From: an uncultured Phocaeicola sp.
Lineage (GTDB): Bacteria > Bacteroidota > Bacteroidia > Bacteroidales > Bacteroidaceae
Reading direction: 5' to 3'
Length of the DNA: 64,000 bases
NCBI GenBank assembly: GCA_948566455.1
Contig: CAOYQO010000005.1
Location: 1 to 64,000, forward strand
The notes under the pieces: model-generated
The model's database searches: none
What the model was told of the DNA's origin: nothing
The model's input: the letters and a program-made list of their open reading frames with translations, nothing else
Made by a program: the position numbers and the translations under genes
Part shown: piece after piece, positions 16,160 to 24,835 of the stretch
Position numbering within the stretch: the stretch's first letter is position 1
How the letters are laid out: each line of letters opens with the position of its first letter

Positions 16160-16540
16160 ATGCTGCTGGAGAACTTTTATAAAATCATTCATATAAAGGA
16201 AAGAGAAGACGGAAAACAGGCAATAGAGATAGAGCTGAATCCCGGCCATGTGCTCTATCAAGGTCATTTCCCCGGACAGCCGGTGGTTCCGGGCGTCTGT
16301 ACCTTACAGATAATAAAAGAAAGTGCCGAACAGATCGCCAACCAACCTTTGCAGTATGTACAGATTGCTTCTTCCAAATTCCTGTCTGCCATCAACCCGC
16401 TGGAAACTCCGCTACTACAGCTGTTTATCCGATTAGAAAAAACGGAAGAGCATCTTTTCAAGTTGCAGGCAGAAGGCATTTGTAATGGAAAAGAATTTAT
16501 CAAGTTGAAAGCGGTACTGATGGCAAGTAAGTATCAATGA
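16160..16540 (+). CDS. FabZ/ApeI-like hotdog dehydratase with Gln at the acid position
   Basis: A 126-residue hotdog protein. The GHFPGQPVVPG block carries His36, equivalent to the catalytic His of FabZ. The residue 14 positions further, catalytic Glu in FabZ, is Gln50 here (VCTLQII). It resembles the ApeI-type dehydratase of aryl polyene clusters, which also lacks the canonical acid as far as I recall. The first hotdog protein of this cluster (7552-7989) has the Glu but not the His, so the two may combine into one active site. It begins 1 bp after the preceding stop and ends the lolA sub-operon. Confidence 0.8.
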   Translation: MLLENFYKIIHIKEREDGKQAIEIELNPGHVLYQGHFPGQPVVPGVCTLQIIKESAEQIANQPLQYVQIASSKFLSAINPLETPLLQLFIRLEKTEEHLFKLQAEGICNGKEFIKLKAVLMASKYQ

Positions 16541-16648
16541 AGCAAGTCCTTCTGTTAAATATCCATAATAGCAAGAACAATAAGTCCATTTATAGTTGTC
16601 AACACCCATTAAACATCTTATATTCAGACAATTATAAATATGACACCT

Positions 16649-16933
16649 ATGAAAACAAAATTCACAATGATTATGGCTGTTATTGCAACATTTGCAATAA
16701 GCTTGAACCTCCACTCTTCTAATGAGGAAGTAGTGTTTGGAGCACCTGCCGTGCAAATGCCACGAGGGGGTCCAAAGTACTGTGCTTTCGAAGCTGAATG
16801 GGAAAATTGCAAAATGGCTGCTACAGGCACTGTGTGTATCAGTGAAGATGGTAAATGCGGCACCGGAGTAGAGGTAGGTGCCCCCGGTGAAGGTTCAGGA
16901 GAAGGTGGGAATCATGGTGCTCCTACCAATTAA
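16649..16933 (+). CDS. Small secreted Cys-rich peptide (NVEALA-like)
   Basis: A 94-residue product (97 if the ATG at 16640 is used). A hydrophobic export signal covers roughly residues 5-20. The mature part has four cysteines in the pattern C-x8-C-x8-C-x6-C and a Gly/Glu/Ser-rich tail. It resembles the NVEALA family of small Bacteroides peptides, although the NVEALA motif itself is replaced by NEEVVFGAPAV. Such peptides are typically encoded next to beta-propeller lipoproteins, as here. Function is unknown. The composition is more AT-rich than the surrounding biosynthetic genes, and the pair probably entered the cluster as a module. Confidence 0.65.
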   Translation: MKTKFTMIMAVIATFAISLNLHSSNEEVVFGAPAVQMPRGGPKYCAFEAEWENCKMAATGTVCISEDGKCGTGVEVGAPGEGSGEGGNHGAPTN

Positions 16934-16943
16934 CAACCAACAA

Positions 16944-16977
16944 TTTATGTGGCCGGTTAGAAATCCGGTCACATAAA
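16944..16977 (+). terminator. Hairpin between the small peptide and DUF4221 genes
   Basis: A 13-bp stem (TTTATGTGGCCGG pairing with CCGGTCACATAAA, one G-U pair) with an 8-nt loop starts 11 bp after the peptide stop codon. There is no U tract, so it may attenuate rather than end transcription, or stabilise the 3' end of the peptide mRNA and so favour high peptide output. Confidence 0.6.
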
Positions 16978-17005
16978 TTACATACATCATAAAACCGAAA
17001 ATATT

Positions 17006-18190
17006 ATGAATCGAACACTCCTTTTTATATCACTCTTTTCTATATTTATCCTCGTATCTTGCCAGTCCTCCCCAAAAAACGAAGCTGGCAAACAGAACGA
17101 AGTAGAACTGGTAGCAGAAAAACAGCTGGCTTTCCCTTTAGACGAACAGACCTATTACTTAAGCAAATCCATGTTCCAATTCGAAGAAAACGGGAAAGAA
17201 TACCTTCACTTTGAGAATACACAAAAATCATTATATGACATTGTCATTTTTGATATAGAGAATCAACAGATAGCCAAACGGATACCTCTTCACAAGACAG
17301 GTCCCAACGGGCTACCAGCTGTATTCGGCAGTAGACCTTCCCCCGATTCTCAATATATATTAGTTGCACAGAATAATATCAGTCGGCTCAGTTCCATAAA
17401 CTCTCAAGGGGAAATAATACGAAACTATAATTTCCAAACTCCTGAAGGCAGATTTACACCCTTGTCTTTTGGCAGTTACTACAATGCACCTGCTTTTATC
17501 AAAGACTCATGCATATTTCTACGCCAAGAAATTTTAAAACCCGATATGAAAAAGGAAGACTGGCCTAGAACCCATATGTTCGCCTCACAGGATCTGAGAA
17601 CAGGAGAAGTTAAATGGATTCCTATTTTCTATCCACCCATCTTTAAAGAGGAATATGACAATATCGCAGGAGGATACGGTTTTAGTTATGATTACAACTA
17701 CAAAGAGAGCCGTTTGGTCTGTGGATTTTTCGGATATGACAGCCTGATGGTTACAGATGACTTGAAACATATCCGATGGTATAACGCCAAAAGCAGATAT
17801 CTGAAAAGCATGAAGCCCAAACTGGGTAATTCTATGGAAGGCATTAATGCTATTATAAAACTCAATGAAAATCCTAGATATTGGCATATCATGTATGACA
17901 AATACCGCAATGTGTACTACCGTTTTGCTGAAATGCCTTACAAACTGGCTTCCAACGAAAGCCCCTATGACGAACCCAAAGGAAAGGAGTTCTCCGTCAT
18001 TGTACTGAACGCGGATTTTGAAATCATCGGAGAAACAAAATTCCCCGGAAAGAAATATTTCTATAAAAAGAGTTTTGTGGGAAGGGAAGGACTGTATATA
18101 TCCGAGAACAATCTGGAAAATCCGCAATTCGACGAGAACAAGTTGGTGTTTACCTGCTTTAAAATTAAAAATGCATCTCCAAATAAATAA
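17006..18190 (+). CDS. DUF4221-like beta-propeller lipoprotein
   Basis: A 394-residue predicted lipoprotein with a type II signal peptide (FILVSC lipobox, lipidated Cys19). The body has repeated strand-rich segments with a PSPDSQYILVAQNN block near residue 111, which fits six-bladed propeller proteins of the DUF4221/TolB-like group common in Bacteroides. No enzymatic residues are evident. It follows the small secreted peptide by 72 bp and a hairpin. Pairings of small peptides with such propeller lipoproteins recur in Bacteroides, so the two probably work together, perhaps as ligand and surface receptor or export partner; this is speculative. Confidence 0.7.
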   Translation: MNRTLLFISLFSIFILVSCQSSPKNEAGKQNEVELVAEKQLAFPLDEQTYYLSKSMFQFEENGKEYLHFENTQKSLYDIVIFDIENQQIAKRIPLHKTGPNGLPAVFGSRPSPDSQYILVAQNNISRLSSINSQGEIIRNYNFQTPEGRFTPLSFGSYYNAPAFIKDSCIFLRQEILKPDMKKEDWPRTHMFASQDLRTGEVKWIPIFYPPIFKEEYDNIAGGYGFSYDYNYKESRLVCGFFGYDSLMVTDDLKHIRWYNAKSRYLKSMKPKLGNSMEGINAIIKLNENPRYWHIMYDKYRNVYYRFAEMPYKLASNESPYDEPKGKEFSVIVLNADFEIIGETKFPGKKYFYKKSFVGREGLYISENNLENPQFDENKLVFTCFKIKNASPNK

Positions 18191-18223
18191 TTAACGCCAG
18201 AATGCCCGCATCCGAAAATATAC

Positions 18224-18231
18224 TATCTTTG
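18224..18231 (+). promoter_or_regulatory. -7 promoter element of the GT2/exporter sub-operon
   Basis: TATCTTTG fits TAnnTTTG. The 17-bp AAAATATACTATCTTTG (18215-18231) and following CCCATTA are the same as before the lolA-like gene, with the start codon about 80 bp downstream here. Confidence 0.7.
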
Positions 18232-18311
18232 TCACCCATTAGAAACCACATAAGTTCAGGTACGAAAACATTCATCCCAAACGTATCTGAATAGTTTGAC
18301 TGAAAAACAAG

Positions 18312-19505
18312 ATGAGTACAAACACAACATCGGTTTGGCGGAAGAAACTAAAGGAACTGGAGATTGTCGTCGTTATTCCCACCTACAACAACGGGAAGAC
18401 ACTGGCGGCAGTCATTGAGGAGGTATGCAGGTATGCAGACGATATCATTGTCGTCAATGACGGCTCTACGGATGATACGGCCAACATTCTGGAACAATAT
18501 CCGGCTATCCGCACCATTACCCATCCTGTCAATAAAGGAAAAGGAACCGCTTTAAAGCACGGTCTTTCCCAAGCAAAAAAAGAAGGTTTCCGCTATGCCA
18601 TCACCATCGATTCGGACGGACAGCATTTCGCTTCCGATATTCCCTGTTTTATCGAAGCCATTGAAAAAGAGCCCGACACGCTGCTGGTAGGCGCCCGAAA
18701 CTTAGCCTCCGACAATATGCCGGGCAAGAATACCTTTGCCAATAAATTCTCTAATTTCTGGTTCAGACTGGAAACCGGGCTGAAACTGGAAGATACACAA
18801 TCGGGATACCGCCTTTACCCTCTGCGCAAAATGAATGTGCAAAGCTGCTGGTACACCGCCAAATACGAATTTGAGTTGGAAGCCATCGTCTTTGCCGCAT
18901 GGGGAGATGTAGCGGTGAAGAACATTCCCATCCACGTGTATTATCCCCCGCAAGCAGAACGGGTATCCCATTTCCGGCCGTTCCGGGATTTTACCCGTAT
19001 CAGTGTGCTGAACACGGTGCTGGTGCTGATTACCTGCCTTTGGATTGTTCCCCGTAACCTGCTCCGCAAACTGTCATGGAGCAACTGCAAGCGATTCTTC
19101 ACCGACCATGTGCTGAATACACGGGAATCCAACCTGAAGATTGTACTCGCCATCATGCTGGGGATTTTTATGGGTATCGTTCCGTTATGGGGTTATCAGA
19201 TGCTGATCACCCTCTTTCTTGCGCATCTGTTCAGACTGAATAAAGTGATTGCCCTTGTCGCCGCCAATATCAGTATTCCACCCATGATTCCCCTATTGCT
19301 GTACGGCAGTTACCGGACAGGCTGCATGGTACTGGGTAATCCTCCCGATTTGCATCTCGGAGACCTTTCTCTTGAAAATGTCAAATCAGTTTTAGAGCAA
19401 TATTTAATAGGAAGCATTATCTTTGCAATGGCTTGCAGTCTGCTGTCTGGAGTAATCTCCACCGTGTTGCTGGCTATATGTAGGAGAAAAAACGGATATG
19501 ACTAA
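18312..19505 (+). CDS. Family 2 glycosyltransferase fused to DUF2062
   Basis: A 397-residue membrane protein. The N-terminal half is a GT-A glycosyltransferase of the dolichol-phosphate-mannose type: VVIPTYNNGKTL at residues 20-31, IVVNDGSTDDT near 51-61 and the IDSDGQH metal-binding motif near 101. The C-terminal part (about 275-390) is a DUF2062 membrane domain, recognised by GIFMGIVPLWGYQ and NISIPPMIPLLLYGS. Such fusions occur in Bacteroidota pigment clusters and may glycosylate a lipid carrier or the lipidated product. It overlaps the following exporter gene by 8 bp. Confidence 0.87.
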   Translation: MSTNTTSVWRKKLKELEIVVVIPTYNNGKTLAAVIEEVCRYADDIIVVNDGSTDDTANILEQYPAIRTITHPVNKGKGTALKHGLSQAKKEGFRYAITIDSDGQHFASDIPCFIEAIEKEPDTLLVGARNLASDNMPGKNTFANKFSNFWFRLETGLKLEDTQSGYRLYPLRKMNVQSCWYTAKYEFELEAIVFAAWGDVAVKNIPIHVYYPPQAERVSHFRPFRDFTRISVLNTVLVLITCLWIVPRNLLRKLSWSNCKRFFTDHVLNTRESNLKIVLAIMLGIFMGIVPLWGYQMLITLFLAHLFRLNKVIALVAANISIPPMIPLLLYGSYRTGCMVLGNPPDLHLGDLSLENVKSVLEQYLIGSIIFAMACSLLSGVISTVLLAICRRKNGYD

Positions 19506-22500
19506 ATTCTTTGTTGGATTATATAACTATTTTGAAAGGCATAAAGTCTTGTTTTACCTGTCCCTCAGCGTATGCATCCTCTTTATGGCCCTTTTTGCCG
19601 CCCAAGTCAGATTCGAGGAAAACGTAACCAGTTTCTTTCCGGATACCAAGGACTCCCAAAATGCCATCAACGTATTTGAAAATCTGAAGATAAAGGATAA
19701 AATTATGATCATGCTGTCCGGCAAGGACGGTGTGGCGGATGCGGATTCCCTGATTGAAGCTGCCGAAACCATTAAACAGGATTTACAGCAACAAGCGGAA
19801 GGAACCCTGATTAAAGAGATCTTCTCAAAAGCCGACGAAAACCTGATCAACAGTGTCGGAGATTTTGTTTACGACAACCTGCCCCTGTTCCTTTCCGACG
19901 AGGCCTACCAACGGCTGGACACCTTGCTTACCGCCGGAAACATTGCCGCCCTGATGCAGAAGAACTATTCCAACCTGATATCTCCGGCAGGATTCGCCTT
20001 GAAGAACTACATTATGCGGGACCCGTTGGGACTGGGCAGCCAGACGCTGAAACATCTGCAAGACTTCCAGTTGGAAGCTAATTACGAACTGATTAATGAA
20101 CATATCTTCTCACGGGACGGTTCCACCCTGCTGATGTTCATCACCCCGGTATTCAACACCGGAAGCACGGGCAAAAATGACAAACTCATCCGGCTGATTG
20201 AAAATGAGCTGCAAAAAGCGGAAAAGGAACATCCCCAATTGGTTGCCGAATATTTCGGAGGTCCTTCCGTAGGAGTGTACAATGCACGACAGATAAAGAA
20301 AGATACGCTGGTCACTTCTTCCATCGCGCTGATTATCATCATTGTCTTCATATCTCTGGTATTCAAGCATAAGAAATCCATTCCGCTTATCATCACCCCG
20401 GTGCTGTTCGGAGCTTTATTCGCCTTATGCCTCATCTACTTTATCAAAGGCGGCATTTCAGCCATTGCCGTAGGTGCGGGCTCCGCCGTAATGGGCATTG
20501 CCTTGAGCTACTCCATACACATGCTGGCGCATCAGAATCATGTATCATCGGTACAACAATTAATCAAAGAAATCGCCTATCCGCTTACCGTAGGCAGTTT
20601 TACTACCATCGGCGCCTTTTTCAGCCTCCTCTTTACCAGTTCCAACCTGTTACGGGATTTCGGTCTGTTCGCCTCGCTTGCCTTGATAGGAACCACGCTG
20701 TTTTGCCTGGTCTATCTGCCGCATTTCCTGAAAGGGCAGGCGCATGTAAAACAAGGGGCGGTGCTACGCTTTATCGAGAAACTGAACGCTTATCCATACG
20801 AAAAGAACAAAGGCTTGGTAGGGGGCATTCTCGTGCTGACCATAATATGTTTATTCACCTCGCAGAACGTGCGTTTCAACGAGGATATGATGAGTCTGAA
20901 CTATGAGCCTGCCCACTTGAAACAATCGGAAAACAAGCTGGCCGAACTCTTTGACAAGAAAGAAAAGACTGTTCTCTTTGTCAGTACAGGCAAAGATATG
21001 GGAGACGCTACCGGACAATACGCCGAAACGAACCGGCTGCTCGCCCAACTGAAAGAAGAAGGAAAAATAAAAGATTACGCCTCTGCCGGACAGTTTCTGA
21101 TACCGGAAGAGGTGCAGGAAGCACGGTTGAAACAATGGCACAACTACTGGACTCCGGAAAAGAAAGCCCGGTTACGCGAAACCATCCGGACAGAGGCTGC
21201 CCGTTATCATTTTCGTGAACATGCATTCGAGCCGTTTTTCCAATGGCTCGACCGTCCGTTCCAGCCTTTGGACTACCAGAATGAAATCACTACCCGGCTT
21301 CTGAACGAATGGCAGACTTCCGCCGATTCCCTGACCATGCTGATTACTCAGGTACGGATGAACGAAACCGACAAGGAAGCGGTGTACCCCCTTTTCCAAC
21401 CAAAAGAGAAGGTGGTTATCTTCGACCGCGGCTATTTCGCCAGCCAATGGGTATCAGCCGTCAATCAGGATTTCTATCTGATTCTTTATATCTCCTCTTT
21501 TCTGATTTTCTTTGCCTTATGGATCTCCTACGGACGCATAGAACTGACTCTGATGAGTTTCCTGCCGATGCTGGTCAGCTGGATTATCATTGTGGGGTTA
21601 ATGGGCATGCTGGGTATTGAATTCAATATCATCAACATCATTCTGTCCACCTTTATTTTTGGAATCGGGGATGATTTCAGCATCTTCATTATGGACGGAT
21701 TGCAGAATAAGTACCGCACAGGACGGCAGTTGCTGAACTCGCACAAAACAGCCATCTTCTTCTCCGCTTTCACCACCGTGATAGGTATGGGTACGTTGGT
21801 CTTCGCACGCCATCCGGCATTGCAGTCCATTTCCCTCATCTCCATTTTGGGAATGATTGCCGTCGTACTGGTAGCCTACACGCTGCAACCCATTCTTTTC
21901 CGGTTCTTCATCACAGCACCCGCTTCCAAAGGGTTGCCTCCTTATACATTGACAGGACTGGCAAGAACCGGCGGCCTGTTCCTGCTGTTCTTTATCGGAT
22001 GCCTGTTCCTGCGCTTGCTGATAGCTGTCATGACCTTGCTTCCTATCCGCAAAGCCTATAAGAAACAAGTACTTTGCCAACTGATACATGTCACCTGCAA
22101 AAGCCTGATCCATATAGCCACATTTGTACATAAAGAAAGGATAAACCGGACAGGAGAAACGTTTAAAAAGCCTGCCATCCTGATAGCCAATCATCAGTCT
22201 TTCATCGATATACTGGTATTATTGGCACTGACTCCCAAACTGGTCATGGTTACCAATCACTGGGTATGGCACTCTCCTTTCTTCGGAGCCATTATCCGCT
22301 ATGCCGATTTCTATTACGTAGGAGACGGTTACGAGCTTTACGTGGAACGGATGCGCCAAAAGGTGAAAGAAGGATATTCCATCGCCATTTTCCCCGAAGG
22401 AACACGTACCTACGACGGACGGATGAAGCGTTTCCATAAAGGAGCTTTCTATCTGTCGGAAAAACTGCAACTGGATATTATTCCGGTCATCCTTTACGGC

Positions 22501-23352
22501 AACTGCAAGATCATAGCCAAGGCACAGCCGTTCAATGTACGGAAAGGCATCATGCTGACAGAGATTCTACCGCGTATCCCAGCCAACGATGCTACGTACG
22601 GAACCACTTATCAGGAACGTACCAAAAACATCTCCGCGCGGATGAAAAAAGAATATGCCCGTATCTGTCGGGAACAAAGCACAACGGACAATCCCGTCTT
22701 CTACGAAAATCTGGTACAGAACTATATCTATAAAGGACCGGTAGAGGAATGGTACATACGCATCAAGGTGAAAATGGAAGATAACTACAGGTTATTCAAC
22801 CAACTGGTTCCTGTCAAAGGACAGATTACAGATATCGGCTGCGGATTCGGACCGCTTTGCTATATGCTTTCCCAACTTTCCGAGGAACGGGAGATTACAG
22901 GGATTGATTATGATGAGGACAAGATAGCAGTAGCGCAACAGGGTTGGCTCCGCACTCCCCACCTGCAATTTGTATACGCCAATGCATTGGAATACCCTTT
23001 GCCGGAAAGTGACGCATTCATACTGAATGATATCCTGCATTATATGAACTATGAGCACCAGCGGACCTTATTGCTCAGATGCATGGAGCAGTTGCGCCCG
23101 GAAGGAAAGCTGATTGTGCGGGACGGCAATGCCGCCAACACCCGGAAACACCGCCTCACCCGTTTCACGGAACTGCTGTCTACCGGCATTTTCAGTTTCA
23201 ACAAGACGACAGAACAACTTTGTTTCACATCCGAAGCGCAAATAAGGAGCATCGCGCAAGAAGGTGGGATGCAGCTGGAGATTTTACCTAATGACAGATA
23301 TACCTCGAATACGATTTATATCTTCCAAAAAAACAAACCGGAACATGAGTAA
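19498..23352 (+). CDS. Trifunctional RND exporter / acyltransferase / methyltransferase
   Basis: A 1284-residue fusion. Residues 1 to about 800 form an MMPL/RND-type transporter: an N-terminal helix, a large extracytoplasmic loop with ENVTSFFPDT, two blocks of transmembrane helices (about 270-410 and 655-800), and GIGDDFSIFIMDG in the second block. Residues about 880-1030 are a PlsC-type acyltransferase with NHQSFID at about 898 and FPEGTR at about 964. Residues about 1100-1270 are a class I methyltransferase with DIGCGFGPL at about 1111. Combining export with lipid acylation and methylation in one chain fits delivery of a lipidated polyene. Its end overlaps the next gene by 8 bp. Confidence 0.9.
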   Translation: MTKFFVGLYNYFERHKVLFYLSLSVCILFMALFAAQVRFEENVTSFFPDTKDSQNAINVFENLKIKDKIMIMLSGKDGVADADSLIEAAETIKQDLQQQAEGTLIKEIFSKADENLINSVGDFVYDNLPLFLSDEAYQRLDTLLTAGNIAALMQKNYSNLISPAGFALKNYIMRDPLGLGSQTLKHLQDFQLEANYELINEHIFSRDGSTLLMFITPVFNTGSTGKNDKLIRLIENELQKAEKEHPQLVAEYFGGPSVGVYNARQIKKDTLVTSSIALIIIIVFISLVFKHKKSIPLIITPVLFGALFALCLIYFIKGGISAIAVGAGSAVMGIALSYSIHMLAHQNHVSSVQQLIKEIAYPLTVGSFTTIGAFFSLLFTSSNLLRDFGLFASLALIGTTLFCLVYLPHFLKGQAHVKQGAVLRFIEKLNAYPYEKNKGLVGGILVLTIICLFTSQNVRFNEDMMSLNYEPAHLKQSENKLAELFDKKEKTVLFVSTGKDMGDATGQYAETNRLLAQLKEEGKIKDYASAGQFLIPEEVQEARLKQWHNYWTPEKKARLRETIRTEAARYHFREHAFEPFFQWLDRPFQPLDYQNEITTRLLNEWQTSADSLTMLITQVRMNETDKEAVYPLFQPKEKVVIFDRGYFASQWVSAVNQDFYLILYISSFLIFFALWISYGRIELTLMSFLPMLVSWIIIVGLMGMLGIEFNIINIILSTFIFGIGDDFSIFIMDGLQNKYRTGRQLLNSHKTAIFFSAFTTVIGMGTLVFARHPALQSISLISILGMIAVVLVAYTLQPILFRFFITAPASKGLPPYTLTGLARTGGLFLLFFIGCLFLRLLIAVMTLLPIRKAYKKQVLCQLIHVTCKSLIHIATFVHKERINRTGETFKKPAILIANHQSFIDILVLLALTPKLVMVTNHWVWHSPFFGAIIRYADFYYVGDGYELYVERMRQKVKEGYSIAIFPEGTRTYDGRMKRFHKGAFYLSEKLQLDIIPVILYGNCKIIAKAQPFNVRKGIMLTEILPRIPANDATYGTTYQERTKNISARMKKEYARICREQSTTDNPVFYENLVQNYIYKGPVEEWYIRIKVKMEDNYRLFNQLVPVKGQITDIGCGFGPLCYMLSQLSEEREITGIDYDEDKIAVAQQGWLRTPHLQFVYANALEYPLPESDAFILNDILHYMNYEHQRTLLLRCMEQLRPEGKLIVRDGNAANTRKHRLTRFTELLSTGIFSFNKTTEQLCFTSEAQIRSIAQEGGMQLEILPNDRYTSNTIYIFQKNKPEHE

Positions 23353-24835
23353 GTACGATATCATCATCATAGGCAGCGGACTGGGCGGTCTGGAATGCGG
23401 AGCCATCTTGAGCAAAGAGGGCTACCACGTCTGTGTGCTGGAGAAGAATGAACTGTTTGGCGGCTGCTTCCAGACTTATCAACGCGGCGGGCACCGGATG
23501 GATACCGGCATTCACTATATCGGCAGTCTGGATGAAGGACAAATCATGAATCAGTATTTCCGTTATTTCGGTATCATGGACAAGTTATCCATCAAACGGA
23601 TGGATGAAGAAGTGTTCGACCGGATTTATTATAAAGACGCTATCTATGATTACGCCATGGGGCATGAACGGTTCATGGAAACCCTGTGCCACTCATTCCC
23701 CCATGAACGGGAGAACTTAAAACGGTATGTGGCAGCTATCCGATCGGTGGGAAACCTGATCAGCACAGACCACCTGAAAAAAGGCCGCCTGTCCCAAGAA
23801 GGCATGGATTTCTTTGCCACCTCAGCAGCCGGGATGATAGCATCCGTTACCACGAACAGGGATTTACAGAATGTACTTGCCGCAACCTCCCTGCTCTATG
23901 GCGGGATCAAAAATAAATCTACCTTCTATGAACACGCCATGATTAACAACTCTTATCTGGAGAGCGCCTATCGTTTCACGGAAGGAAGTATGCAAGTCAG
24001 TCTGGAATTAATCCATATCATACGTGCCAACGGCGGTACGGTGCTGAACCGGAAAGAAGTGACCCGTATCCTTGTCAAGGATGAAGCCATACAAGGAGTG
24101 GAAGTGAACCATGAAGAGATACTGGAAAGTACTTACGTCATATCCAACCTGCATCCGCAACTCACCTTATCCCTGCTGGATAAGAACCATTCCATCAAAC
24201 CGGCTTTTGTGTCTCGCATCAAGTCACTGGAAAACAGTTACGGGATATTCACGCTGAATCTGATGATGAAAAAAGACTGTTGCCCCTATCAGAACCATAA
24301 TATATACCTGCACGGCAATGAGGATGTATGGTATGAAAAAGAGATGCACAAAGGGAATACCCCCAGTTGCATGATCTCCATGCAAGTACCCCGCGGCAAC
24401 AGCAAATTCACAGAGGTGGTTTCCATACTGACCCCCATGTATATGGATGAGGTCAGCAAATGGACGGATACGACCCCCGAACACCGTGGCGAGGCATACC
24501 GCCAGTTCAAAGAAGAAAAGACGGAACAGATCTTGCAGTTCCTGAGGCGGTTCGGATTTCACTGGAATCATTGCATTGAAAAGATCCATACCACGACTCC
24601 GCTGAGCTATCGGGACTATACCGGAACCATAGACGGTTCGGCATACGGCATTGTCAAAAACTACCAGTATCCGCAAATCAGTTTTGTTTCCACACGCACC
24701 AAACTGAAGAATCTGTTCCTCACGGGGCAGAATCTGAATGTACACGGCGCTTTGGGCGTGACGCTGACAGCCATGCTCACTTGTTCGGAATTTGTAGGTC
24801 AGGAATATTTAGCAAAAAAAGTAGGCAATGCATAA
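23345..24835 (+). CDS. FAD/NAD(P)-dependent oxidoreductase (phytoene desaturase-like)
   Basis: A 496-residue flavoprotein. The dinucleotide-binding motif IIGSGLGGLECG starts at residue 7 and an acidic VLEKNELFGGC block follows, as in the CrtI/phytoene desaturase superfamily. A C-terminal FAD-contact segment reads NLFLTGQNLNVHGALG. It could desaturate or isomerise the polyene or act on its head group; the substrate cannot be told from sequence. The ATG at 23345 overlaps the exporter stop by 8 bp; a longer frame from 23264 lies within the exporter gene and is unlikely. Homologues are frequent in flexirubin-type clusters. Confidence 0.83.
   Translation: MSKYDIIIIGSGLGGLECGAILSKEGYHVCVLEKNELFGGCFQTYQRGGHRMDTGIHYIGSLDEGQIMNQYFRYFGIMDKLSIKRMDEEVFDRIYYKDAIYDYAMGHERFMETLCHSFPHERENLKRYVAAIRSVGNLISTDHLKKGRLSQEGMDFFATSAAGMIASVTTNRDLQNVLAATSLLYGGIKNKSTFYEHAMINNSYLESAYRFTEGSMQVSLELIHIIRANGGTVLNRKEVTRILVKDEAIQGVEVNHEEILESTYVISNLHPQLTLSLLDKNHSIKPAFVSRIKSLENSYGIFTLNLMMKKDCCPYQNHNIYLHGNEDVWYEKEMHKGNTPSCMISMQVPRGNSKFTEVVSILTPMYMDEVSKWTDTTPEHRGEAYRQFKEEKTEQILQFLRRFGFHWNHCIEKIHTTTPLSYRDYTGTIDGSAYGIVKNYQYPQISFVSTRTKLKNLFLTGQNLNVHGALGVTLTAMLTCSEFVGQEYLAKKVGNA

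Noticed and set aside
16537..16722. Plus-strand frame overlapping the small secreted peptide gene
   Set aside because: It is in a different frame, has no export signal, and is rich in Asn, Tyr and Lys as expected of AT-rich non-coding DNA.
21598..22194. Long minus-strand frame opposite the RND exporter fusion
   Set aside because: It is antisense to a clear coding region with conserved transmembrane motifs and is rich in Gln, Gly and Asp in a way typical of frame shadows.
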